Below are positions 46,503 through 58,126 of a stretch of 64,000 nucleotides of DNA, in pieces; the stretch's first letter is position 1; every line of letters begins with the position of its first letter. Made by a program: the position numbers and the translations under genes. The DNA comes from Talinum fruticosum (Eukaryota > Streptophyta > Magnoliopsida > Caryophyllales > Talinaceae): positions 1,116,001-1,180,000 of the forward strand of contig JAITYX010000102.1 in NCBI GenBank assembly GCA_021018815.1, given 5' to 3'. Below the pieces are notes generated by a model, which was not told where the DNA came from, searched no databases, and saw only the letters and a list, made by a program, of their open reading frames with translations.

Positions 46503-47677
46503 TATGGCTTCAACCACTAGGCAAGAACTCAACCTCGAGTCATCTTCCCGCCAGGGTGCTCAACCCTAAGGTAATTCCTCCAACCCCTTTGGTATAATTT
46601 TTCAAGAAACACTCACCAAGACCGATATAGGAGGCTAGCAACCTGTAGTATCCGAGCACCTAGGCATTTTGACATTGAATTCTTCAAATCTATTAACCTA
46701 TGGGATGAGTTGCGTCATTTTCTCAACACTTTGGGGTTACTCGGGTTTGCTCAAGATATTTGGTAGGGAGCTCATGAGGATTAGTTAGAGAGTTTTACAG
46801 ACTTGTTTAAATTTGAAGATAAGAGAAGGGGCCAATTGGCCATTCTCGAAGTCTCTTTTCGACTTTTCAATAGAGACTTTGGAATGTCTAATGAAGAGTT
46901 TTGTCGCCGACTCAACATAAACTACTGGGGTACTACTAGTAAAGAGATGGAGGGTTACAAACCCTATGATATTTACATGTCTATTACATGTGATGAGTGG
47001 CCAATGTAGTTTGTGGGTCCAGCTGATTTCCATAGAGTCGTAGATTATGATGCTAGGAAAACTAAGGCAACCGTTTTTATAACCCTCTAATTCGAGTCTT
47101 GCAACGGTTCCTTGCCCATACGGTGTTTGCCCATGGCGACAGCCACAACATCGTGAGGAGCGCTAAGCTCTTCCTTCTCTAGGCCGCCTTGCATGGTCAT
47201 CGGGTGAATCGTGGCGTTCATCTTTTTGCTCACATTCAATCCCAAGCCTTAAGTGTAAATGCGAGTCCTTGGTTGTGGTGGGGTAGTTACGGCACTTGCC
47301 ATGAGTTTAGAGCTCAATGTTTCGAATTGCCTATCCTCCATTGTAGCTCCATCAACGATGGGTGCGCCTTGGTCAACATGGATATTTTCTACTCCATCAA
47401 CGATGCCATCCGGGTTCGTCACCACAACAAACTCTTGTTTGCACTCCCTAATAAGGAGCGCACCACCATCACTAACAAGGACAACTGGAGCTATTCTCAG
47501 GCTGTCATTGCAGGCTCCTTCCACCAAGGGGGCGCCTCGTCTTCTTTCGAACCTACCCAGCCTAAGGACCCCAAGACCGAGGAACCTCCTTCTACCTCTT
47601 TCGCTGATGAACTATCCATGTTCCAGACGATCCTTAGCCGGCTTGATCAGCTCTACGTAGGGCAAGTAGATATGTAG
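46503..47677 (+). pseudogene. element B post-pol ORF, ATHILA ORF-1 type, broken
   Basis: Begins MASTTRQELNLESSSRQGAQ. Frames then shift repeatedly, with recognisable pieces EGYKPYDIYMSITCDEWPM, the HGDSHNIVRSAKLFLL-like stretch, the HGHRVNRGVHLFAHIQSQAL segment, and INDAIRVRHHNKLLFALPNK. This order is that of the ATHILA ORF-1 family, which lies in the envelope position of Athila elements. Its function is not known. The final open stretch, 47189-47677, reaches 162 codons. I see no signal peptide or clear membrane segment in the surviving parts, so an envelope role cannot be argued from this copy. Confidence 0.72.
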
Positions 47678-49639
47678 GACATGATGCTCTCTAATCGGTA
47701 GAGCCTCAAGAGCATCAACAGGAGGGTTGGCCACCTCAAGCACCTTACACACTATTCTTACTATCATTTTGAGGTACCGTACGTTCCCCGATTGGATGCC
47801 ACCGGAGCACCCGGGCTCCGAGTGACCCCTACTATGAGTTTCCCCCTTCCCATCCTTTTCTCCTTTCGTTTTTGCATTTCATTAAGGACAATAAAAGTCC
47901 TAAGCATGAGGGGGGTTGGCTTGCCTTGTTGGATATTGGCTATGATGTTTTGATTGGAGATTTGGGTGAATCGTAGGATAGGTTGTACATACTCATCATC
48001 ATCTTTATCACCGACATTTAGGATTTCATATAGGCATTACATTAGTTAGGTTTTCATCTTTTTTTTATTTTTACTTGAGTTCTTGCATCCTAGTGCATTT
48101 ACGTTAATTTTTTTTTGACATTTACATATATTTGCATACACAAGCGAGAGAGAGACGAGAAAGGGATCATCTTCTAAGCATTTGAGGTAATCATTCTTCC
48201 CTTCTACCCTTAATTTTGCTTGTGGTAGCCTTAGTTCGAAAAAAACAATGGTCTTGGTTATGAAAAACCCTCCTGTGATGAACATTTGGAGAGGTGTGTA
48301 CTTGAACTCGTGATGGCAAGTGTGTACTTTAGGATCTTTGGCTTGGTTCGGATGATAAAAGAGACTTGATTGCTAATTTGATTAAGGTTGATTGTCTTGT
48401 TTGTAATTCATCTAGTCTTGAACAATCCTTGTGCATGATTGTGAAACTCTTGTGTTTGGTACATCAAATGAACTAGTTGTTGTGATTGTGGTAGGGATAA
48501 CCCGTGAGACTTTTTGTGCCTTAATAACTACCATTTTTTGTAGTCTCATTTTTCATATGTGTTACTTTCCCATGCTTGTAACTCTAGAACTTTCCATCTT
48601 TCTCTTCAAAATCACACTTGACGCATGCATGTTGACTAAGAGGATAGGAGACATTCATTTTGATAAACCACATGAGCCAAATAGCCACCAGAATGTTACA
48701 TATCCCTTGTTTCAAACCCTTTAAGCCTTCCCCTTCACTCGTACTAACCTTGACCCATTATACCTTAGGCCTTTTCATTCTTCCCCAGCCTTAAGCCTTG
48801 GTCTAGTGGAGCATTTTTATTGATTGGGAACTTATTGAGCACTACCTTGTTGGTGGTGATTGATTTATTGGCTATTTGAAGGAGTTGTAAGTGGAGATGG
48901 ATTTCAATTTTATTCATTCATGCTTGCCTTACTTAGTTTTTCTTGTTAAGTTATGGAAAAAATGATGAAAAAAAATATTTGAAAAAAAGAAGAAAAGTAG
49001 AAAAAGAAGAGATAAGAAATAGAATAGTGTTGTAGGCATGAATGGCTCTTTGTAATGAGAAATCTCCACTCCTTTGTTACTTGTAGTGGAAAGTGTTGTG
49101 CTCCCTAGCTCTGGTTATTAAGCTCTACATTCCTAAATGTTTTCCCTCCTTTCCCTTAGCCCAAGCCTCATTACAATCCTCTTCAATGTCCTCTTGATTG
49201 AAAAACTTGCATGGTTTGTCCCTAGTGGTAGAGAATTGAGACATTTGGCGAGCTTATGGCGAGTGTATAGGTTTTGAGAGAGTTTTGAGCGAGCCATCGT
49301 CATTTTTCAAACACACGAGGGAGTGTTCCACATACCCTAAAGTGAGGTTCTACCAATCCCAACTAGTTCGCCAAACATTTGTATGAAACTTGATTGCATT
49401 TGGTTGGGATAGATTAGTTGTGTTGCGACTAGACTTTGCAATCTTGATTTGAGTTTCAATTTTTGTTTCAAGTTAATTCTCGATCTTGCCAATGAGTTTT
49501 TGTATACACTTGTTTTGGTTGTCTAGTGCGCCCCTTCACCTAAGGAGGGCGGCTTCAGTTTTCTTCCTCCCCCATTTCTTTAGCACTTCATGATGATCAT
49601 GCTTGGGGACAAACAAGGAGTAAGCATGGGGGAGGGGGT
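47678..49639 (+). other. element B 3' region and polypurine tract
   Basis: Non-coding. It contains AAGGACAATAAAAGTCC and TAAGCATGAGGGGGG at 47884-47914, related to motifs in elements A and C. The polypurine tract GCATGGGGGAGGGGG (49624-49638) abuts the 3' LTR. Much of the middle (48280-49600) parallels element A's 3' region in its wording of short motifs such as AACTTGAGAGTC-like and CTAAAGTGAGG, suggesting common ancestry. Confidence 0.65.
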
Positions 49640-51069
49640 TGATAAACCATGATTTTACAGAATTTTACTTTTTTATTGGCTAATTCTAACCTTTCTAAGG
49701 CCTTCTCACCTAAACTCTTAATTTGATTTCGCTTACTTTCTTCATTAGTGACAAAAGTGTGCAGATTTCTATCTTTTAGGTGATCCCTCCTTTTATGATG
49801 AAGAATACGTCTCTCGAGGTGTTAAGGAAGAGAGAGGGAGGTCATAGAAGGTCGGAGGCCTAAAAAGAAATCAAGCCAAGTCGAGCACGGAGCGGCAGAC
49901 TTGGTTGTGCTGAAGAAAAGAAGGAAAAAAGACCTAGCACAGGTTGTACCATCTTTGGCACAGCTATGCTTGAAGCCCAGGAGGTTAGCACTTGCTAAGG
50001 TTAGCACGAGACCATGCTAGGAATTCGAAGTTATTTGGAGATGTCGTGAGGTTGCACGGTTGGCTCGCACGGGTTGTGCCAAGTCCATCACAGCCCGTGC
50101 CAAACTTAGCACCACCCGTGCTGATTTTCTTAGAAGATTTCTATCGCCGTTGTGTCTCAACACGGGCAGTGCCAAACTCGAGCACTATCCGTGCCAATTG
50201 GTAGTTTCCGTTTTTCAGCCCTTTTATTCAAGAAACAGATTACATTTTTGTATCTAATTTTCATTCCACGTTTGTAGTCTAGGTTTTCTCTCTACTTTTG
50301 AGCACCCATTTCAATTGTTAAGGAATTAAAGCTTAAAGCTAATTTTGGATTAATCGCAATCTAATTCAAGTTTTTGTATTATTGTTCTTCCTCTTTTCTT
50401 TTTACTCCTTTTATCTTTGTTCTATTTTTTGTTGTTTCATTCTTCAATTTGCTTGTCGTTTGCCATGAATATGTGTGGCTAAATTCCTAACTTAGGTTAG
50501 GGATTTGCCACTAATATGCTAATTTAATCATAATTTATGCTTCGTTTGCTATTTCGCAATTGTTTGGTGAATTTTCATCTTATTGTCATTTATTGAACTG
50601 ATGTAAGGTTCGAAAGAATCCCATCTCTATTGTTATTGGGAATTGAGTAGACTTCGAAAGAAGAGGTTTAATTCTACCTCAACTTGATGGATGATTACAA
50701 CTTAGACATGAGAATAATTTAGGTTGTTATCAAGGGAAGAATCAATAATCTTGTAATTCATTGATTTTAATTGTGTGAGAACAACAATAAATTCAATTGA
50801 ATTAGCTTAATGACCTTGGAGAGAAGGCTTAGGTAGTTCAACCTCGCTTCGATTCCCTAATTCATCGCAATGGTGAATAGTGTAGAGGCATTAATTGAGA
50901 TTTTTGGCATGTTAGCTTGGTGAATCCTTACCTAAGGCTTTGTTTATCTGATTTTATTTTGTACTTTAAGTGCTTACAATACTAAAAATTCGAACTACTT
51001 TTTTCATAGTTCAAAGGGACATTGAACTTAGACTTATGCACGACCTAACTCGCTAAGACTCGACAAACA
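49640..51069 (+). repeat. element B 3' LTR
   Basis: 1,430 bp, starting TGATAAACCATG and ending CGACAAACA. It aligns with the 5' LTR pieces 20583-21693 and 23226-23575 and contains the unoccupied insertion site of solo LTR 2 (GGGAA at 50734-50738). Confidence 0.9.
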
Positions 51070-51279
51070 TAATATTTGGATTGGGAGAATATTTATTTGC
51101 TTAATTCTTTGATTAATTATCCATAGATTAGATGGTAGTTTAATTCACATTAATCTCAATTCTAAATCTTGATTCATTAGCAAATTTTGAATGAATATAA
51201 CTTATTAGTTTGACATTATCCCTGTGGAGACGACCTTGATGTGCTACAGCGCTAGACTCGTGCGCTTGTGGACCGATCA
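51070..51279 (+). repeat. element A 3' LTR, third piece
   Basis: Begins TAATATTTGGATTGG and aligns with 5' LTR sequence from about 13185 to its end at 13396 (GCGCTTGTGGACCGATCA against GCGCTTGCGGCTCGATCA). The following CCAAA (51280-51284) is the right target-site duplication of element A. Confidence 0.88.
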
Positions 51280-51285
51280 CCAAAC

Positions 51286-51511
51286 TAGAACCATAAATTG
51301 CTTCATCTCCTGTTTCACTCAATTTATTCAAGGGCAAATCGATCAGTTTGCTCTACACTGCTTCTAATTGAAAATCATTGAAGTTCTGGTTCATATAACA
51401 TTGATTTTCTCGCCTCAGTGATTTGACAGTTTGTTTCGCCATACTAATCGTTTGTGTAAGAGTATTTAAGCTTTGTGTGATTGTAGAATTTAATTGTGCT
51501 TGATCACTCAT
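51286..51511 (-). pseudogene. small unrecognised frame cut by element A
   Basis: Starts at 51511 on the minus strand with MSDQAQLNSTITQSLNTLTQ, continues through a basic segment (KQTVKSLRRENQ), has one in-frame TAG near 51355, and then NKLSETGDEAIYGSS up to the insertion point of element A. AGTATATAA lies just upstream. The residue pattern looks protein-like (amphipathic, Gln/Asn/Ser-rich), but I recognise no family, and I cannot find its continuation left of 12224. It may be a retrotransposon gag fragment or chance. Confidence 0.22.
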
Positions 51512-52140
51512 TTATATACTTTGGTTTTACATAGTTTTTGGATGAATAGTATGCATCCTCATGAATATTTAGTGGTAAGATTAAATTGAAATCAAGGATT
51601 CACTTGTAGTTAATGATGATGATTTCTTTTGGATGTCTTATATAATTTCCATTAATGTAACACTATTTTTTTTAAGGTTGGCTATTGTTATTATGTAAAG
51701 GGTGATATTATAAATGTAGCTTTTTAGAGTTTACTATTATCAAACACAAATAATTATATAAGATAATCATACGAACGTTTAAAGGGGTTATTATTAGGTC
51801 AGATTTATCCATAAATAAGTGTATATATTAACTAATTAATTAGCCTACTATACCAATGTACATGCTAAATTAAGTTAATATGAAAATTGATAAATGATAC
51901 ACAATAATCATTATCATGGATAACAAGAAGTTCTTGGATATACATCCCCTAATCTTTTCTAAAATGCAATTTTACCACTCAATTTGTTTTTGTTCCAAGG
52001 TACCCTTAATCATTATACTACTTTCAAAGCTGCCACCAGGGCCCATTGGCACCAATTATTCCTAAGTTTTATGATTTTTCTTTTTAAGCTGGCTTTTAAT
52101 TTTTAAAAAAGCTAAAGAAATCGCTCCCATACCTTAGAAA
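51512..52140. other. AT-rich intergenic DNA
   Basis: No gene, shared repeat or recognisable element was seen. Confidence 0.5.
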
Positions 52141-53710
52141 CTCTACCGTACATACACATGTATAATGGTAGGTACACATGCTAAAAAAATTCATCATATA
52201 AAGGAAAAGATACATCATTGGAAACATTAAAAGGTTCATCATTCATAACTAAACGTTCATCAAAATAGATTAAAGATATATCATTTAGACTTAAAAATTC
52301 TAGACTCAAAATTTAAAATATATTTAATTTAAAATAATTAGTGTGATGAAATTAAGACTTTTATCATTAGAAGGCTCTCGGAAAACATATACATTTGTTG
52401 AAAAGATTCGTCATATTGTTCTAAAATATTTACAACTTCAAATTTAAATCTACCGTACTTGCAAATGTGTAATTATGGGTACACATGTTAGAAAAGGTTG
52501 ATCATATAAAGGAAAAAGTTTATTATATAAAGAATAAGGTACATTATTAAAAATCTTGTAAGGTTTATCTTTTACTGCTAAAAATTCATCATAATAGCTT
52601 AAAAGTCTATCATTTGAACTTAAAAATCCAAGACTCAAAATTTAAAATGTTTTGAATTGTTCACTATCCAAACACTAGTCCAGACAATAAAACCGTATAA
52701 AATGAAACAAAAATAGTACTTTGTCTCTAATAAGTTGTTAAATCTAGAAAAATACAAAAATAATGGAATTATTGACACTTTAGTGCCCTTGGTATGAACA
52801 AAATAATAAAAGAACCCCTCATGTATTGTAAATAATAAAGTAGTACATCTTGGATTGTTGAATGTTTAATAACTTAATACCTTATAATTTGGCGAAAATG
52901 AAATGCCGTTAATTTGGAGCAAACTTTCAAGGCTATAAATACCCTTGATCTATTTTTGAATTTTCATGTTTATTATCAGAAGATTTTAATTTTAATTTTT
53001 AGTAAGTGTTACTTAAATGTTTTAATTTTTATTTAAGAGTAAATTGAATTTATAATTAAATATTAATCATTTATTTTCAATCTGAGAGCCCTATTTATGG
53101 ATAAAAAATTTCAAAATCAACTCAATCACACTTATTCCAGCACAAAAAAAAATCATGGTTAAGGTTGGATTTTGATCCAAATAACTTATTTATTTGCTTG
53201 CTTAGTTCATATATATTTTTCTATAATATAATCTTACTCAAGTAAATAAAAAAAAAGTAATGTCATCATTAAACTCCCAAAAGTGAATTTGTATAACTAT
53301 ACAACATTATACAATATCTCATGGTATTAATTTATTATTTACGATATTTAAAGGACTTTTTTTTTATCATTTGTTAATAGTACAAGGCATTAAAGTATCA
53401 GTAATTCGAAATAATATTTCCATCATTTCACATTTCTTGGTTTTTGGATTTAATGAGTTTTAAATTTTAAGTTGTAAAGTTTTTAGATCAATATGACAAA
53501 TCTTCTCAGCAAATAGACATGTTTTCAGTGAGCCTTCTCATTTAAACGTATGTAAATTTTCATGTTTAAATGATGGGCCTTTAATTTATTTTGATGAATT
53601 TTTAACTGTAATGATGAACCTTTTAATATTTCCGATGGTTTACGTTTTCATTTATATGATGAAACTTTTCAAGCGTGTACCTACCATTGTACATATGTAT
53701 CAGTAGATAT
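52141..53710. repeat. second long inverted-repeat element, left arm partly duplicated
   Basis: Left arm 52143-52450 aligns with the reverse complement of about 53440-53706: TAATGGTAGGTACAC, TTCATCATATAAA, TTAAAAGGTTCATCATT, AATTCATCAAAATA, GAAGGCTC and GTCATATTG. The first 200 bp of the arm recur directly at 52451-52655. The middle, about 780 bp, is AT-rich with no coding region. I could not place exact ends or a target-site duplication. It may be a MULE-like or foldback element without its own transposase. Confidence 0.7.
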
Positions 53711-54157
53711 TGCCCCCGTAACTCTCTCCCTCTCTCTCCCGTCCATCATCCTCCCAACCATCCGAAGTGCCACCACCTTGCCGCTGATAACTCATCTGAA
53801 TACCTGATATGGGGTTGCTGGTTGTAAAGTTGACACAGGAAGGAGACAGAGGGAAGGTTATAAGATTGGTGATCGACGAACTTGATGATCTAGGGTCACT
53901 GGCTACTGACTAGCCTCTTACGACAATGATAACAGTAAAAAGGTTTTGATTGTGCCCATAGAAGGTGAGAGAGTGGTAGGTAGGGTGGACGATGTTTTTT
54001 TAGTGGAAGAGAACAAAGAGGATGGATGGTTTTGAAGTACAAGGGTTACTCGCAAATAATGGCTGCCAATGTACCCTACGGTTAGCATGCCGCAATGGTG
54101 ATTGTGGAAACAGAAGTGGAAATGGTTGTGACTAAAGATTGAGAGAATTTCGGAAGG
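53711..54157. other. intergenic DNA
   Basis: A CT-rich stretch near 53722-53750 and mixed sequence; no gene was recognised. The minus-strand open frame over 53918-54310 crosses the end of the CACTA element at 54158 and is not convincing. AGG at 54155-54157 is the duplication of CACTA-3. Confidence 0.5.
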
Positions 54158-55594
54158 CACTACTACAGTAATGAATTTTAACAATGGGTCTTTCACAACG
54201 ATTATAAATAAAACCATTGTAATAAAAGGCGGTGACATTTTTATATAATTTGGAAAGAGGAACTGAATTTTAACTATCTGTTTCCGGAAAGAACTGTAGT
54301 TAAAAGTCACCTCTCGGCCTATGACTACGGTTCTTTATAAGAACTATTTTCATAGGTTTTCATGCCTTATGATATTGACTACGGTTCTTTATATGAATAG
54401 TTGTCAAAGGTCCTATTACTATGGTGTGCAACTTTTTTCCGTTTTTGCTCACTGTTTGAATTTTGTGACTCCATGAATGGTTCAAAATTCCTAAACTTTT
54501 TACTGAAAATTCATATAAATTTATGACAATTTCATGTATTTTTTGGTGAATTTTGGTGAGTAGATTATGTGTTATGAATTTTTGAAGAAAATTGTTTTGT
54601 TTTAAAAACAAAAAGTTACGTTGAGGTCCGGACATGACCTATAACATCGGTTAAGTGTAGGAACCATTGTAATAGACTATTTGTTTTTTTAAAAAGAATC
54701 TCTCGCTTGTTCTCTCTCTGTTTAGAACTTCGGACATATCATCTCTCTCTCTTTTCTGCTACGTTTGCTAATCTTACGCTTTTGAAAACAATATCTCTTT
54801 TTATCTCTCCTCATATATGTACCTCATAACCCTTAATAGAGTAAGAATCCCTTCTCTCTTGCTCATTCTCTCTCTATTTGTTTTCCAGGTCTCTCTTCCC
54901 TCTTCATCTTCATCTCCATCTCCATCGTCATCCATGTTTATCTTCTCTATCCTTACCAACCCTTCTCCCAACAGATCTATTTTTGATCCAACTTTAAATG
55001 TCGACATCGAGAGATTTTAAAGAGATATATAAAATTCTTATCCTCTTTAATAAGTTGTTTCGGATCCGTAAAATTCGTTTTCTTCATTTTGTTTACGATT
55101 TGCTTATTTTTTTGATATGTAAAGTTTGACCTCTTGTTTAAGATCTGACTTGTTACCGGAACCAACATCAGCATTAGGGTATGTATTTTAGGGTTCAAGC
55201 AAGGATTTTAAAGAGAGGAAGGAAGACGACGAGAATGAAACGAAGAGCATACGACAAGAAGGAGACGGAGAACTAGGCATCAAGTTCTAAGTTTTAGGTT
55301 TCTACTGTCTTCTTCAAATTTTAGTTTTAGATCTCAAAATTTCAGTTCTAGATTTTGATTTAGTATAATTCAATTTCCTTTCAAATGAATAAAAATTCAG
55401 AATATGCAAGCTCGACTTTAAGTGCGGATTTTCTTTATTTATGCTCTTTATTTGAATTTTCATGACTACGTGGATGAACTAAAATTCTTGAATTTTTTAT
55501 TGCAAATTCATGTGAATTGATATCAATTTTTTCTATTTTTCGGTGAATTTTGAATGAACTGTTGTAAGTAGACATGATTTGGTGAAACCTTTTA

Positions 55595-55908
55595 CACTAC
55601 TAGAAATATCGCCGCAATTTTGTGACCGAATAAAAACAAGTCACAATTTGTGACTACTTTTGTGACCATTTACAAGTGGTCGAATTTGTGACCAAATTAT
55701 TAGCAGTGAGAAATTCAATCACATTTTGTGACGAATTTTGTGACCATTTTAAAAACAGTCACAAAATTAAAATTTTAAAATTTTCCGACTAATTTTGTGA
55801 CTGAAAAATAATTTATGAGCGGTCACAAAATTGGTTCCCTTATTGAATGCCTTGCCCTATTGTAACTCACGCGTCGTTGTTTCGACCACATTCACATCTC
55901 TCTCACCG

Positions 55909-55942
<34 letters not shown>

Positions 55943-58076
55943 CCCTCTCGCTCTCACCTTCGAGTGCATTAGTGACGGCCGGCAACTCCTATGGAGGCCG
56001 GCAACTCCAGCGGTAAGTCTCTCTCTTCCCTCTCCCTCTCTCCCTCCCTCTTTCATCTCGATCCGAATTGCATTTTTAGGTTTCCGGGTTTTTCAACTAT
56101 CTCTAAGAGACGAGCATCGCCACCACGAACCTCTCTCTCTCTAAACTTACTCTAAGCGGCTGGTGACAACACCAATGACGGGGTTTTCGCTAGTAAGTTC
56201 CCCCGCCCTTGCTCTCGATCCGAATTTTAAAGGTTTCCCCCTCCACCTTCCTCTTCGATCCGAACTTTGGAGGTTAATTTTGGAGGTCTCCATGGTCCCC
56301 CTCCCGATCCATTCTGAATTTTGGAACTCGTGATTCGAGGCTACCCGCAAAGAGCCGTGGCGATGCTCTAGTGTTGGTCTCCGTTCGAATGTTGGGCAAA
56401 GGCACTTAACACCCGCAAATGGCTATGCTCCGGTGTTCCTAAATGTCTACGACATGATACCCGCAAATGGCCACATATACTTGGGTAGGCCTTGGTATTT
56501 ATCACACCGGTGTTGAAGGTGAGCAACTAATATGTTATAATCGAAAGGAAATTTGATAATTGAAAACTAGTCTCTTGTAAATGGTGATAATTGTAAACCT
56601 CATTAAGATAAGTCATGTTTGGCGTTTTGTTGAATAGTCCATGGTGGAGAATACTCACCCCTTAATATTCTCGTGTTCCATTTTTAGTTGGCATTGTTAT
56701 ATAATTGATACATCACTTGATATTTGGATGGAATGTATGGTTGCCTTGGTTTAACACTTCTCATGCCTATTGTAGTCAATGGATTGGAGTTCTTATTATT
56801 GATTTTTTTGGGCTTCTCGTTCGTCACTAATATAAGTCTAATTCCTATCATTTGGTGCCTTATACATACTGAAAAAATGCAGGTAATAAATGTCCTCTTT
56901 CTCGGACGAGTGCTATTTATCACTCCTAAGGCATGCAATATCAGGTTCGTAGCTGAATTATTGCTTGATTAAAAGGCTAGCTTGGATAACAACGAATTAG
57001 TGGCTAGAATGGATAAGAACTATGAATTTTTTTCACCTATTTGGTTGTGTTTCTTTCCAAAAGTATGATCATATTGATAACTATTCATATAAAACATCAA
57101 CGTGGTGAGGCCCGATGTGTTAGAGAAAAGCTCATGCAGGATACATAATACAGACCTTGGCATTTCTCTAATTTGCTTGTATTCTTTTGATAATTGTTTT
57201 GAAATATAGCTATTGAGCTTGTGTGCTGGGTCTTTAAATTGTATGATGCTTCTCTTTTTAGTGTGACCTTGAACAACATTATACGTGAAAAACTTTCCAA
57301 ACGAATTTGCGAGAGAGGAAATTAGAGAATGACAATTTGACAATGTTTGGTGTGGATTTGATGCCTCTTTTTGTCATGGATATTGTCCTCCCTTGTGAGA
57401 AGTTGTTGTTAAATATATTTGAACCTCGCTATAGGATTATGTATAAACATTTAGTATAGATGATTTTGTAATACGAGGATTCGTCGTATGATGTATGTAA
57501 TGGTTTTATGACAAAAAGCGGTCACAAAACCAATCACATTATGTGTTCAATTTTCTCAAAATCGGTCAAAAAACGGTCACAAAAAGTTACGTTCAAAACA
57601 GAATCGGTCACAAAATCAGTCACAAAAGTGTTTAAGAATAAAACGGAATCCGTCACAAAAGCGGTCACAAATAAACATAATTTTAAAACTAAGTTAGTCA
57701 CAAAAGCGGTCACAAAGTACCACAACTTCAAAACTAAGTTAGTCACAAAAGAGGTCACAATTATATAACGGTCACAAAATCGGTCACAAAATTTCTAAAG
57801 AATAACGGTCACAAAATCGGTCACAAACATTTTCGTTCACAAAATCGGTCACAAAGCGGTTATAATTTCTCAACGAAATAACGGTCGCAAAATCGGTGTA
57901 AAATATAAAGCGGTCACAATTGCAGTCACAATTTGTGACCGAATCGATCACAAAATCCATTTTTCGATGAGGGGTTTTGTGACCAGTCGAAATCGGTCAC
58001 AAACCCCATTTGTGACTGAATTTGCCATTTTGTAACCGATTTTGGCGGTCACAAAATCCAAGTGTTTCTAGTAGTG
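55595..58076 (+). mobile_element. CACTA-2: CACTA transposon of the CACTA-1 family
   Basis: 2,482 bp with ends CACTACTAGAAATATC and, reverse-complemented, CACTACTAGAAACACTTG; TTA duplications at 55592-55594 and 58077-58079. Both subterminal regions are packed with TTTTGTGACCG or its complement (55610-55830 and 57500-58070). The right 660 bp correspond to the left 640 bp of CACTA-1 reversed. Middle part: a CT-rich leader with a (CT)n run at 55907-55935 and splice-like signals, but no transposase was recognised. Confidence 0.93.
55840..57410 (+). other. interior of CACTA-2, leader-like, no gene recognised
   Basis: A CT-rich stretch (55890-56060), GATCCGAATT repeats, and several GGTAAGT or GGTGAGC donors suggest the untranslated first exons of a transposase transcript. 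Open frames of 82-107 codons at 56724-56972 (plus) and 57020-57343 (minus) show no family motif and I do not call them genes. Confidence 0.4.
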
Positions 58077-58126
58077 TTAACAATGGTTATCTTATAAGAA
58101 TTGTTGTCATAGTACTCACATATAAT

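Larger units (their letters stand above)
20583..51069 (+). mobile_element. element B: Athila-type Ty3/gypsy retrotransposon
   Basis: LTRs of about 1.45 kb begin TGATATCATAAATT (20583) and TGATAAACCATGATT (49640); the 3' LTR ends CGACAAACA at 51069. Flanks are TGATT (20578-20582) and TAATA (51070-51074), a worn duplication. Element A's LTR continues cleanly on both sides. The interior holds in order a PBS, gag, protease, reverse transcriptase/RNase H, integrase, an Athila-type ORF after pol and a polypurine tract (49627-49639). It is interrupted by solo LTR 2, a CACTA element, and the C/D remnants. All coding regions are broken. Confidence 0.88.
12225..51279 (+). mobile_element. element A: non-autonomous LTR retrotransposon, host of the nested insertions
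   Basis: LTRs starting TGATAAGTGCATG lie at 12225 and 17897; the second LTR ends at 51279, because about 32 kb of later insertions interrupt it. The five-base flanks are TCAAA on the left and CCAAA on the right, a duplication with one difference. The interior has a decayed PBS, one zinc-knuckle gag-like frame and a long 3' region, but no reverse transcriptase or integrase, so it depended on another element. Without insertions it would be about 7 kb. LTR layout and PBS type suggest relation to Athila-like Ty3/gypsy elements. Confidence 0.85.

Noticed and set aside
53918..54310. 130-codon minus-strand frame
   Set aside because: It crosses the CACTA-3 boundary at 54158 and shows no family motif.
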